Source: Bacteroidales bacterium
GTDB lineage: Bacteria > Bacteroidota > Bacteroidia > Bacteroidales > Dysgonomonadaceae
Direction: 5' to 3'
Length of the DNA: 13,842 nucleotides
Assembly (NCBI GenBank): GCA_012799155.1
Contig: JAAZLV010000033.1
Location: forward strand, 1 to 13,842
Shown here one piece after another: positions 1 to 6,923 of this stretch. The first letter of the stretch is position 1; each line of letters starts with the position of its first letter. A program made the position numbers and the translations under genes. A model generated the notes under the pieces. That model ran no database searches, was not told the DNA's origin, and saw nothing but the letters and a program-made list of their open reading frames with translations.

Positions 1-335
1 GGTATGATAAAAGTGTAGAAACCGAACAACAGGCTCTTGTTCTTATTCTCCATAAACTCACCTAGATCCAGTTCAAGTCCCACAATGAACATGATATAGA
101 GGAGACCGATAGAAGAAAACATCTCCACACCGCCGTGGGCATTGTCGATCCAGTTAAGACCGTGGGGGCCAATCAGCACACCGGCAAGAATCAGTCCGAT
201 GATACTGGGCACGTTGATTCGTTTGAGCAGGATGGGTGCCAACAAAACAATCAACAAGAGGATGGCAAAGATCAGAACCGGATTGGTAAACGGCAATGCA
301 AATTCATGCTGTAATTCGGAGAAAAAATCTGTCAT
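1..335 (-). CDS. Kef-type (CPA2) cation:proton antiporter, N-terminal part
   Basis: Reading the minus strand from the ATG at 335 gives 111 residues that continue past the window edge. The peptide has an amphipathic start, then a hydrophobic helix (about residues 16-32). Next comes the block PSIIGLILAGVLIGPHG (about 43-59) and a third segment with LYIMFIVGLELDL. This pattern (VPSIIGLILAGVLIGPHG followed by GLEL/GLEID) is typical of the Na+/H+ exchanger domain of Kef/CPA2 transporters, which swap monovalent cations for protons across the inner membrane. An in-frame ATG at 377 would add 14 residues. I prefer 335 because the hydrophobic domain follows it directly, but a start at 377 would sit about 11 nt from the predicted transcription start and cannot be excluded. 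The C-terminal half, including any TrkA-N/RCK domain, is outside the window. The gene is divergent from uvrA. Confidence 0.88.
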   Translation of the reverse strand, partial: MTDFFSELQHEFALPFTNPVLIFAILLLIVLLAPILLKRINVPSIIGLILAGVLIGPHGLNWIDNAHGGVEMFSSIGLLYIMFIVGLELDLGEFMENKNKSLLFGFYTFII

Positions 336-394
336 TGGGGTTACTTTATGGTTTTCGAAATGGAACGGCTGAAACATAGCCCCCCTATCATGGA

Positions 395-402
395 CAAAAA
401 TA
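395..402 (-). promoter_or_regulatory. -7 element for the antiporter gene
   Basis: On the minus strand this reads TATTTTTG, matching the Bacteroidetes -7 consensus TAnnTTTG. It would place the transcription start near 388, upstream of both possible start codons. I see no clear TTTG about 20 nt further upstream. Confidence 0.45.
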
Positions 403-460
403 AACAAAAAAAATTGATTTATTTGCCCCTTTCATCCTTTTTAGGTGCCTGTAAAGTGAT

Positions 461-468
461 TATCTTTG
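461..468 (+). promoter_or_regulatory. -7 element for uvrA
   Basis: TATCTTTG matches TAnnTTTG and lies 19 nt before the uvrA ATG, giving a short leader of about 13 nt. The -33 region (a T-run near 438-442) is only weakly TTTG-like. No LexA-type SOS box is obvious in the 152-bp divergent region. Confidence 0.5.
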
Positions 469-487
469 TTGGTTATTAAACAGCGAT

Positions 488-3283
488 ATGAGCAATTCAA
501 AAAATATTGAGATCATCGGTGCCCGGGTCAACAACCTCAAGAACATCGATGTATCCATCCCCCGCAACAGTGTCACAGTCATAACTGGTCTCTCAGGATC
601 CGGAAAATCCTCACTTGCCTTTGACACCCTCTATGCAGAGGGACAACGCCGATACGTGGAGAGCCTATCGGCCTACGCCCGCCAGTTTCTGGGAAGAATG
701 AACAAACCGGAATGTGACCAGATAAGGGGAATCCCTCCCGCCATAGCCATCGAGCAGAAGACTACCTCCCGAAATCCACGCTCTACGGTGGGCACCTCAA
801 CCGAGATTTACGAGTATCTGCGACTACTGTATGCACGCATCGGCAAGACTATCTCACCCGTTTCAGGAGAGGAGGTGAAACGCCACTACGTACAGGATGT
901 CGTGGAGAAGATGAAAGAATACAGGCCCGGTACACGGATGGCGGTACTCTCTTCAATTCAGTTACGCAACGGCCGCAATCTGCAGGAACAGCTCGACATC
1001 CTGATGAAGGAGGGTTTCAGTCGCGTTGACGTGGGAGAGCAGTTCTATCGCATCGACGAGTTGATAGATCAACAACAGTTACCACCCTCAGAGGAGGTGT
1101 TGTTGGTGATCGACCGTCTCTCCTGTTCTCCCGACAAGGCAACCGTGAACCGCCTCTCCGACTCGGTACAAACCGCCTTTTTAGAAGGCAACGGTGAGTG
1201 CATCGTACGTTTTTGGGGAGAGGAAGGGATGGAGAGCTTCACCTTTTCCAATCGTTTCGAAGCAGATGGCATCACCTTCGAGGAGCCGACCGAGATGATG
1301 TTTAACTTCAACAGCCCCATGGGTGCCTGTCCCAAGTGTGAGGGATTCGGTAAAGTGATGGGCATCGACGAGAGCCTGGTAATCCCCGACAAGAGCCTAT
1401 CCCTGCAGGAGGAATGTGTCCAGTGTTGGCGGGGTGAGAAGATGAGCGAGTGGCGGAGGGAGTTCGCACACAATGCCTACAAGGTAGATTTCCCCATTCA
1501 TCGTGCTTATTACGACCTTACAGAGGAGGAGAAAGAGCTCCTCTGGAATGGACATCACGAACAGAACATCTATGGCATCAATGACTTCTTCGGAATGCTG
1601 GAGAAAAACCTCTACAAGATACAGTACCGAGTGATGCTGGCACGTTATCGCGGAAAGACCGTCTGTCCCCTTTGCAAAGGAGCTAGACTGAAGCCAGCAG
1701 CGCTCCATGTGAAAGTAGGTGGCAGATCGGTCTCGGAGCTGGTGATGATGCCTGTGACAGATTTAAAGGAGTTTTTCAGTAAACTCATCCTCAACAAAAC
1801 CGACGCGGCAGTAGCCGAACGACTGCTGACAGAGATTAACAACCGACTGCAGTTTCTAATCAATGTGGGACTGGGGTACCTCACCCTCAACCGCCTCTCC
1901 AACACCCTCTCGGGGGGTGAGAGCCAGCGCATCAACCTGGCCTCCTCACTGGGTAGCAGCCTGGTGGGTTCGCTTTACATCCTCGATGAGCCCAGCATTG
2001 GCCTTCACTCACGCGATACAGGCCTGTTGATTGGGGTGCTGCGCGACCTTCAGCAATTGGGCAATACGGTGGTGGTGGTGGAACATGACGAGGAGATCAT
2101 CCGCGCAGCCGATCACATCATTGATATCGGCCCAATGGCTGGACGACTGGGAGGAGAAGTGGTCTACCAGGGTGCTGTAGCAGACCTTAGAGAAAAGAGT
2201 GAGAGTTACACGGTGAAATACCTCACAGGTGAAGAGTTGATTGAATTACCTGACAGCCGACGGAAGTGGAACAACTACATCGAGGTGAAGGGGGCAAGGC
2301 ATAACAATCTGAAGAATATTAGTGTGAAGTTTCCACTCAACGTAATGACTGTAGTAACCGGCGTAAGTGGTTCAGGCAAGTCATCACTGGTCAACGACGT
2401 GCTTTACAACGCTCTGCAACATCACTACAAGGGCACTGCACTCGAAAGGGCTGATTTCAACAGCATTGGTGGAGACCTGAACCTGATGAAGGGAGTGGAA
2501 TATGTGGACCAGAACCCCATCGGGAAATCATCCCGTTCCAACCCAGTTACCTATCTCAAGGCATTCGACGAAATTCGAAAGCTCTATGCAACACAACCGT
2601 TGGCCAAGCAGCTCAACTTCTCACCAGCCTACTTCTCCTTTAATGTGGAAGGGGGTCGATGCGAGGAGTGTAAGGGGGAAGGTACCATCACCGTGGAGAT
2701 GCAGTTTATGGCAGATATACGTCTTGAATGTGAGTCATGCCACGGTAAACGCTTCTCACCGGAAGTGCTTGAGATTGAGTACAGGGAGAAAAACATATAT
2801 GATGTACTTGAGATGACGGTTAACCAGGCCATCGAATTTTTCAGCCAACAGAAAGGTGCCACTGAGAAAAAGATCATTAAGAAAATGCAACCGTTGCAGG
2901 ATGTGGGGTTGGGATACCTTAAATTGGGACAATCCTCCTCCACACTGTCAGGAGGGGAGAACCAGAGGGTGAAACTTGCCTACTACCTGGGAGAGGAGAA
3001 GGCACAACCCACTCTCTTTATCTTCGACGAGCCCACCACGGGACTTCATTTTCATGACATTAAAACACTCCTTAAGGCATTCAACGCACTGATCGGGAGA
3101 GGTCACACCGTATTGATTATCGAGCATAATATGGAGGTAATCAAGTGTGCCGATCATGTCATAGACATCGGCCCCGAAGGGGGGAAAGCAGGTGGGCATA
3201 TAGTCTGTGAGGGGACACCTGAGCAGGTAGCAGCATCGCCTACATCCCACACCGGTCGTTATCTGAGGGAGAAGTTGGGCTGA
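488..3283 (+). CDS. uvrA: UvrA-type excinuclease ABC subunit A (form with degenerate first zinc module)
   Basis: UvrA is the DNA-damage-sensing ATPase of nucleotide excision repair; it loads UvrB at lesions in the cytoplasm. The 931 residues are full length for the family. Two ABC modules are visible. Walker A motifs are GLSGSGKSS (34-42) and GVSGSGKSS (625-633). Signature motifs are LSGGE (474-478 and 820-824). Walker B motifs are [11 protein letters not shown] (497-507) and [10 protein letters not shown] (845-854). The C-terminal zinc finger that controls damage-specific binding is intact: C725, C728, C748, C751. The second cysteine pair C393/C396 is also present. The first zinc module keeps CPKC (281-284), but the usual upstream CPxCG is replaced by NRFEADG (255-261), and the CPxCG-like site near 124 reads SPVSG. 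This degeneracy resembles a UvrA form I recall from Bacteroidetes, which often carry more than one UvrA, so it may not be the only copy. The gene ends 9 bp from the convergent DUF2752 gene with no visible terminator between them. Confidence 0.95.
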   Translation: MSNSKNIEIIGARVNNLKNIDVSIPRNSVTVITGLSGSGKSSLAFDTLYAEGQRRYVESLSAYARQFLGRMNKPECDQIRGIPPAIAIEQKTTSRNPRSTVGTSTEIYEYLRLLYARIGKTISPVSGEEVKRHYVQDVVEKMKEYRPGTRMAVLSSIQLRNGRNLQEQLDILMKEGFSRVDVGEQFYRIDELIDQQQLPPSEEVLLVIDRLSCSPDKATVNRLSDSVQTAFLEGNGECIVRFWGEEGMESFTFSNRFEADGITFEEPTEMMFNFNSPMGACPKCEGFGKVMGIDESLVIPDKSLSLQEECVQCWRGEKMSEWRREFAHNAYKVDFPIHRAYYDLTEEEKELLWNGHHEQNIYGINDFFGMLEKNLYKIQYRVMLARYRGKTVCPLCKGARLKPAALHVKVGGRSVSELVMMPVTDLKEFFSKLILNKTDAAVAERLLTEINNRLQFLINVGLGYLTLNRLSNTLSGGESQRINLASSLGSSLVGSLYILDEPSIGLHSRDTGLLIGVLRDLQQLGNTVVVVEHDEEIIRAADHIIDIGPMAGRLGGEVVYQGAVADLREKSESYTVKYLTGEELIELPDSRRKWNNYIEVKGARHNNLKNISVKFPLNVMTVVTGVSGSGKSSLVNDVLYNALQHHYKGTALERADFNSIGGDLNLMKGVEYVDQNPIGKSSRSNPVTYLKAFDEIRKLYATQPLAKQLNFSPAYFSFNVEGGRCEECKGEGTITVEMQFMADIRLECESCHGKRFSPEVLEIEYREKNIYDVLEMTVNQAIEFFSQQKGATEKKIIKKMQPLQDVGLGYLKLGQSSSTLSGGENQRVKLAYYLGEEKAQPTLFIFDEPTTGLHFHDIKTLLKAFNALIGRGHTVLIIEHNMEVIKCADHVIDIGPEGGKAGGHIVCEGTPEQVAASPTSHTGRYLREKLG

Positions 3284-3292
3284 AGCATGATA

Positions 3293-3679
3293 TCAGAAAA
3301 TATTCCTCCCTATCCAGAAGGAGAGCACAAACAGAAGCACGACCAAAGCCGACCATTTCCCGAAGAAGATACGTGGCAGTTGGGGGTAATGCTGTCCACC
3401 CCCGAGCCACTCCAGCCAAACCCCTAACAGGATATAAGGCAGCGCCAGCACCATCAGTAGATTGTAATTAAGTGCACTCCCTAGGTCGAAGTGTAGAAGG
3501 CTATGTATTGCGCGCTGTGAGCCACAACCGGGACACTCCAGACCTGTAGCCATCCGGAAGGGGCAGAGCGGAAAAAAGGGATCGGTAGCTGGATCGAACG
3601 AATAAAAGAGGAAAAGCACTACCGGCAGTAACAGCAGCAGGAGAGTGACAATTCCTCTTTTTACAATCTTTTTCACCAC
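3293..3679 (-). CDS. DUF2752 family small membrane protein
   Basis: This 128-residue protein has three predicted membrane helices (about 8-27, 67-91, 108-126). The family hallmark is a cysteine/glycine motif between helices 1 and 2: C39-P-F-R-M-A-T-G-L-E-C49-P-G-C52-G-x-x-R56-A. That is the DUF2752 pattern (TGxxCPGCGxxRA). The function is not known; three cysteines this close suggest metal binding or thiol chemistry at the membrane face, but that is inference. It is the last gene of a leftward cluster, 14 bp after the CD225 gene at 3694-4077, so co-transcription is likely. DUF2752 proteins and dispanins occur together in other bacteria as far as I recall, which fits a shared membrane role. 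Confidence 0.88.
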   Translation of the reverse strand: MVKKIVKRGIVTLLLLLLPVVLFLFYSFDPATDPFFPLCPFRMATGLECPGCGSQRAIHSLLHFDLGSALNYNLLMVLALPYILLGVWLEWLGGGQHYPQLPRIFFGKWSALVVLLFVLSFWIGRNIF

Positions 3680-3693
3680 AAATGGACAGACAA

Positions 3694-4077
3694 TCAGAAG
3701 TTATACCCGCTGGCGTTATTTTCGATAATCTGCTCCATTGTATCAGGTAGCTGTCCTGTTGCAAGCAGGAGACCCCATATGATGATATAGAGCAACCCGG
3801 CACCAATTGCTAAAATGGTCCACATTTTAGCCTTCCCTGCCGCCCTTTCAGCTTCAGCATAACGACCGTTGAAGTAGTAAGAATCGACCTTCGCGGCATA
3901 CACGATCCCCACGATCCCAAAGGGAATACAACATAGCACGGTGGCTATAATTGATTGCCAGAGCCAGTTGCTAGGCTTCAGGGGTGGAATCTCATCATGC
4001 ACATCTGGAATAGTTGGGGGAACGGGTGGGAGCGATTGAGGGATTTCTCTCTCGTGATTATTCATTTGATCTTCCAT
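3694..4077 (-). CDS. CD225/dispanin family membrane protein with proline-rich N-tail
   Basis: 127 residues. The N-terminal tail is hydrophilic and rich in proline (P13, P17, P18, P20, P21, P24, P31, P32, P35). It is followed by a CD225/dispanin core: helix 1 (about 39-61) with L48-C49-C50-I-P-F-G-I-V-G, then YAAKVDSYYFNGRYAEAERAAGKAKMW, then helix 2 (about 86-107). The double cysteine at the end of helix 1 and the A..A.KAK-W loop are the features shared with eukaryotic IFITM proteins. Family members are short inner-membrane proteins, probably with one re-entrant or hairpin segment; their bacterial role is unknown. Translation could also start at Met5 (4065). The gene lies 25 bp downstream of the GYF_2-CD225 gene and 14 bp upstream of the DUF2752 gene, all on the minus strand. 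Confidence 0.87.
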   Translation of the reverse strand: MEDQMNNHEREIPQSLPPVPPTIPDVHDEIPPLKPSNWLWQSIIATVLCCIPFGIVGIVYAAKVDSYYFNGRYAEAERAAGKAKMWTILAIGAGLLYIIIWGLLLATGQLPDTMEQIIENNASGYNF

Positions 4078-4102
4078 ATCAGTTTAAATTCATTTTTTTC
4101 AG

Positions 4103-4654
4103 TTAACTGTTCAACAATTCTCCAAGTCCTGCCATTGATCCGACAAAGACAAAAAGGAGAATTATTGTGATGATGATCAGCAACACCCAACCGATGGCGA
4201 TCCACATGGCAATCCTAGTCCACTTACCGGCAGCACGTGACGCTTCGGCAGCAGCAGCATAATCGCCCCTATTGAAGAAGGACTCTACCTGTGCCGCATA
4301 AACGATGGCAATGATGCCTAGCAGACTAAAAAAACTGCTGCAAAACATAAATGGGAGTATGGTGACCAGGATCGACTCCACCATCCAGCTTCTGGGCATT
4401 TGTGGAGCGGCAGTTGCTGTGTTGTATCCGATTTGCTGAGCCTGACCGTACGATGGTACTTGTTCTCGTACGCCAAAGGCAGCATCACCGGTGAAAAGCC
4501 GTGCCAGCTCCTCAACCTCATCTGCCCGTTTCCACTGCTCCATGCCCTGTGTCCAGACCAGAGTCTCCTTCTTGATCTGTTCCTGTCCAAGTTCATCGGG
4601 TGAGAAAGTACCCTTCTGCTTCCCTTCAGTGTCAATGTAAAAATAACGGTTCAT
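4103..4654 (-). CDS. GYF_2 (DUF4339) domain fused to CD225/dispanin domain
   Basis: 183 residues from the ATG at 4654. The open frame extends further upstream to 4780, but that extension overlaps the coding end of the neighbouring gene and is not protein-like, and MNRYFYIDTEG is the normal start of a GYF_2 domain. Residues 1-54 are the GYF_2/DUF4339 module (YFYID...G, KGTFSPDEL, ETLVWTQGMEQWKRA). GYF domains generally bind proline-rich peptides. A linker rich in Q, A and P (about 58-90) follows. Then comes the CD225 core: helix 1 (about 92-121, GIIAIVYAAQVESFF), the loop NRGDYAAAAEASRAAGKW, and helix 2 (about 147-172). The protein is probably in the inner membrane with the GYF domain cytoplasmic (inferred). 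It is 13 bp from the lipoprotein gene upstream and 25 bp from the second CD225 gene downstream. Confidence 0.9.
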   Translation of the reverse strand: MNRYFYIDTEGKQKGTFSPDELGQEQIKKETLVWTQGMEQWKRADEVEELARLFTGDAAFGVREQVPSYGQAQQIGYNTATAAPQMPRSWMVESILVTILPFMFCSSFFSLLGIIAIVYAAQVESFFNRGDYAAAAEASRAAGKWTRIAMWIAIGWVLLIIITIILLFVFVGSMAGLGELLNS

Positions 4655-4667
4655 GGGATAATATTTA

Positions 4668-5072
4668 TTATTGGTAATCTTCAGGATTAAGGGTAATGGT
4701 TCGGAGTGGTTGTTGTTGCTCGTTATTGTAGATATATTCCAACACCACACTGTTCTCACGGAAGATGGCAAGTTCGGCATTGGTAGCGAACATGGTCCTG
4801 ATATTGTCGGTGAGTGTTTGCAATCGCTCCGAAAGTAGTGAATCGGGGTTGTCCGTGTTCAGAACAGTGTAACGGTAACAAAAGTGATTTTGGTCAGTCA
4901 CACTGGCCTCTTCAAAGCGGGTATAGGAATCGAGCATCACTGGCGCCGACTCATTGAGTTCAGCTGCCATCTGTGAGAGCCTCTCGTGCAGTTGCCCATC
5001 CGCTTTTCTGTTACATTGGAAAAAGAAGGTTGCAAGTATGAGTAAGGTGAACAGAAGAATTGATTTCCTCAT
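4668..5072 (-). CDS. putative lipoprotein, first gene of the dispanin cluster
   Basis: 134 residues. Basic start MRK, a hydrophobic stretch (5-19) and Cys20 (FFFQC-NRK) suggest a lipoprotein signal peptide. The residues before the cysteine are bulkier than a classical lipobox, so lipidation is likely but not certain. The rest is a soluble alpha/beta-looking domain with the pattern LNESAPVMLDSYTRFEEASV, CYRYTVLN and a C-terminal ELAIFRENSVVLEYIYNN strand. I recall Bacteroidetes proteins with a similar P-M-x-x-D-x-x-T-R-L/F stretch next to dispanin genes, but no function is known to me. It heads a four-gene leftward cluster with intergenic gaps of 13, 25 and 14 bp and has its own promoter-like element at 5092-5099. 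Confidence 0.78.
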   Translation of the reverse strand: MRKSILLFTLLILATFFFQCNRKADGQLHERLSQMAAELNESAPVMLDSYTRFEEASVTDQNHFCYRYTVLNTDNPDSLLSERLQTLTDNIRTMFATNAELAIFRENSVVLEYIYNNEQQQPLRTITLNPEDYQ

Positions 5073-5091
5073 GCGTCATTGTTTTATTTTA

Positions 5092-5099
5092 CAAAAATA
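5092..5099 (-). promoter_or_regulatory. -7 element for the lipoprotein/dispanin cluster
   Basis: On the minus strand this reads TATTTTTG (TAnnTTTG), 20 nt before the ATG at 5072, predicting a leader of about 13 nt. That matches the short leaders of the uvrA, dgt and PurF-like genes. No clear -33 TTTG. Confidence 0.45.
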
Positions 5100-5126
5100 A
5101 AAAAACTTTATCATTATATAACAGGA

Positions 5127-5305
5127 TCAGGATTTTAATTTCGCATACCCACCGAATAGTAAACGATTGAATGTGTGCTCCAAATAACATTCACTCACAA
5201 TGATGTCATCACTGAAAGCTTCTTGTAGAATGAAGTTGGCAGAATGTCTCTCGACATCCTGCCAATCATGTTAACCTTAAATCTAATACTATTATGAAAA
5301 AACCA
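5127..5305 (-). other. candidate small transcript or degraded coding remnant downstream of an orphan promoter
   Basis: This is the transcribed side of the promoter at 5311-5342. About 35 nt after the predicted transcription start is an ATG (5269) opening a 24-codon frame (5195-5269) that begins MIGRMSRDILP. A second frame is open from 5270 to a TGA at 5127-5129. It has 47 codons with a protein-like composition (it includes QEAFSDDIIVSECYLEH) but no usable start codon, and a TAA lies directly before it. So the region may be a leader peptide, a structured small RNA or 5' leader of the dispanin cluster, or the frameshifted end of a lost gene. I do not recognise the peptide. Confidence 0.3.
5236..5265. 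repeat. 13-bp inverted repeat with 4-nt loop
   Basis: Arms TTGGCAGAATGTC (5236-5248) and GACATCCTGCCAA (5253-5265) pair over 13 positions with one mismatch around a TCTC loop. Neither strand has a T-run directly after it, so it is not a standard intrinsic terminator. It lies inside the predicted small transcript, about 40 nt after its start, where it could act as an attenuator or a stability hairpin. Confidence 0.6.
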
Positions 5306-5310
5306 CGGGG

Positions 5311-5342
5311 CAAATATAAAAAAGAAATCAAAACCCTCCAAA
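5311..5342 (-). promoter_or_regulatory. complete Bacteroidetes promoter (-33 and -7)
   Basis: On the minus strand TTTG (5342-5339), 20 nt spacing, then TATATTTG (5318-5311). This is the only place in the window where I found both the -33 TTTG and the -7 TAnnTTTG at the expected distance. The predicted start is near 5304, transcribing leftward. No recognisable gene begins within 200 nt, so it either makes a small RNA or peptide or gives the lipoprotein/dispanin cluster a 5' leader of about 230 nt. The rest of the 338-bp gap 5073-5410 is AT-rich, and I see no terminator after dgt in it. Confidence 0.6.
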
Positions 5343-5410
5343 TTATTTCAATAAAAAAATAAATATATTTCTTTTCGATTAATTTGTAAGATACATCACA
5401 ACAATTGCAA

Positions 5411-6739
5411 TCATACCACCGGTAAACCCATCCCGGTAATTTTTCGGTAAAGGTCGAGCGCATAGACATCGGTCATTCCCGAAACAAAGTCGACCAATGA
5501 CTGTAACCTGCCGTATAGCGTGTCAGCATCTGTTTCATATTGACCGGGAATCCTATTGAGCAAAAGCGTTGAATAGGCATGATCCGGTTTACGAATGGCA
5601 TCGGTGAATACCTCTAGCAGGAAACCGATGATTCTGTATCCGGCCAACTCGATGTCAAGCACATCCTTTGAGCGATAGATATTTTGAACGGCAAATGTGG
5701 AACAGGCGTTGTAAGCAGTTGCGGTTGTCTGCGAGAGATGCCTGATGAGCGTACCATTAAAACTGCCGGAAAGGATCTCCTCTTCGTTTGCAAGGAAGAC
5801 CGATGCGCACTCCTCGATAAGCAGTCCGATGACCGAGGTACGGAGATAGGCGATCTGCTCGTTCAGATCATTCACCATCGTAAGAATCTCTTCTCGACGT
5901 TTTCTGCGTTCCCCTTCAAAGAATCCCAGAAATAGTTCAATTGCCCTATCAGTAGTAATCAAATGCAATTTGTGGGCATCCTCAATATCCATCACCTGGT
6001 AGCATATATCATCAGCAGCTTCCACCAGATAAACCAGTGGATAACGGGCAAAGTGAAGCGGATTGTCTTTGAGACGCCTGATGCCAAGATCATCGGCAAT
6101 GCGGCAGTAATCCTTCTCCTCGGAAGCAAAGAAACCAAACTTATTCTTCCCTGAACTCAGTTCTGAAGAGTAGGGGTACTTCACTATGGAAGCCAATGTG
6201 GCATAGGTCATGGCAAAACCACCCTTCCTTCGGCCCCGAAACTGGTGCATCAACAACCGGATAGCGTTGGCATTACCCTCAAAGGAGGTGAAATCGGACC
6301 AGCGACCTCCCTCTGACTCCACTTGCTCCCGAAGACAGGCTCCCTTTCCTTCGGAGAAGAAGGTGGAGATCGCCTTTTCACCCGAGTGCCCGAAAGGGGG
6401 ATTGCCCAGATCGTGCGCCAGACATGCCGCTGAAACAATGGCTCCAATCTCTTCTAGATGTGCACCAGATGCAGGATAGCGTTCACGCAACTGTCGCGCT
6501 ACGCTCTCACCCAGCGAGCGACCCACGCTGGCAACTTCCAGGCTATGAGTAAGTCTGTTGTGTACAAATACGCTCCCCGGAAGTGGGAAGACCTGTGTTT
6601 TGTTCTGTAGACGGCGGAAAGGTGAGGAAAAAATCAATCTGTCGTAGTCGCGCTGATATTCCGTTCGTTCGTGTGACCGTGTATCCTCGTATTGCTCCAT
6701 TCCGAATCGCTTGGCCGATAACAGTTGTTCCCAGTTCAT
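5411..6739 (-). CDS. dgt: deoxyguanosinetriphosphate triphosphohydrolase (dGTPase), HD superfamily
   Basis: 442 residues. The enzyme hydrolyses dGTP (or other dNTPs) to the nucleoside and triphosphate, controlling dNTP pools. The HD-domain metal ligands are visible: H65 in NRLTHSLEV, H109-D110 in CLAHDLGNPPFGHSGE, and the later aspartates D243/D244 in YLVEAADDICY. The block RTEYQRDYDRLIFSSPFRRLQNKTQVF (about 25-51) is typical of the family. The frame is open to 6820, but the -7 element at 6761-6768 puts the transcript start near 6755. Met at 6754 would have no leader, so MNWEQLLSAKRFG at 6739 is the best start, and it matches the N-terminus I expect for Bacteroidales homologues. Divergent from the PurF-like gene. 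Confidence 0.94.
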   Translation of the reverse strand: MNWEQLLSAKRFGMEQYEDTRSHERTEYQRDYDRLIFSSPFRRLQNKTQVFPLPGSVFVHNRLTHSLEVASVGRSLGESVARQLRERYPASGAHLEEIGAIVSAACLAHDLGNPPFGHSGEKAISTFFSEGKGACLREQVESEGGRWSDFTSFEGNANAIRLLMHQFRGRRKGGFAMTYATLASIVKYPYSSELSSGKNKFGFFASEEKDYCRIADDLGIRRLKDNPLHFARYPLVYLVEAADDICYQVMDIEDAHKLHLITTDRAIELFLGFFEGERRKRREEILTMVNDLNEQIAYLRTSVIGLLIEECASVFLANEEEILSGSFNGTLIRHLSQTTATAYNACSTFAVQNIYRSKDVLDIELAGYRIIGFLLEVFTDAIRKPDHAYSTLLLNRIPGQYETDADTLYGRLQSLVDFVSGMTDVYALDLYRKITGMGLPVV

Positions 6740-6760
6740 ATTGCTCTGTTTCATCTTACG

Positions 6761-6768
6761 CAAAGATA
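6761..6768 (-). promoter_or_regulatory. -7 element for dgt
   Basis: TATCTTTG on the minus strand, consistent with TAnnTTTG; predicted start near 6755. It decides the translation start of dgt (6739, leader about 16 nt) against the longer open frame. Confidence 0.5.
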
Positions 6769-6889
6769 TGACATTCTTCTCAAACATAACCCTGTGATGT
6801 GAGTGCTTTTCCAAGAACAATGGTTCATCACATTATTATTATTTTGATAAGATTACATCAAAAAGAGAGGCAATTCCCGTAATTAAGCG

Positions 6890-6897
6890 TAAATTTG
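6890..6897 (+). promoter_or_regulatory. -7 element for the PurF-like gene
   Basis: TAAATTTG matches TAnnTTTG. The first possible in-frame start, a GTG at 6897, begins on its last base and would lie upstream of the transcript, so the ATG at 6924 (leader about 20 nt) is the start. No clear -33 TTTG is seen. Confidence 0.5.
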
Positions 6898-6923
6898 TGA
6901 CAAATTTACTGAAAGGTTTATCA

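Noticed and set aside
142..372. 76-codon plus-strand open frame at the left edge
   Set aside because: The opposite strand encodes a clear antiporter N-terminus here; the plus-strand peptide has no family features.
3694..4654. dispanin cluster as an IFITM-like anti-phage defence system
   Set aside because: Only family similarity supports it; there are no nuclease, effector or other defence genes nearby, and the surroundings are housekeeping genes.
5168..5193. 7-bp hairpin TGAATGT/ACATTCA
   Set aside because: Loop of 12 nt, AT-rich arms and no T-run; too weak to call on its own.
5293..5361. plus-strand 22-codon frame beginning MKKPRGKYKK
   Set aside because: No promoter on the plus strand, biased lysine-rich content from AT-rich DNA, and it lies over the stronger minus-strand promoter.
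6793..6832. TGTGATG ... CATCACA inverted repeat between dgt and the PurF-like gene, resembling a CRP/FNR site
   Set aside because: The half-sites are 26 nt apart, far wider than the 6-nt gap of such sites, and 7-bp arms at that distance are not significant.
6897..6923. GTG start for the PurF-like gene
   Set aside because: It overlaps the predicted -7 element and would lengthen the propeptide to 17 residues; the ATG at 6924 fits both the promoter and the family.
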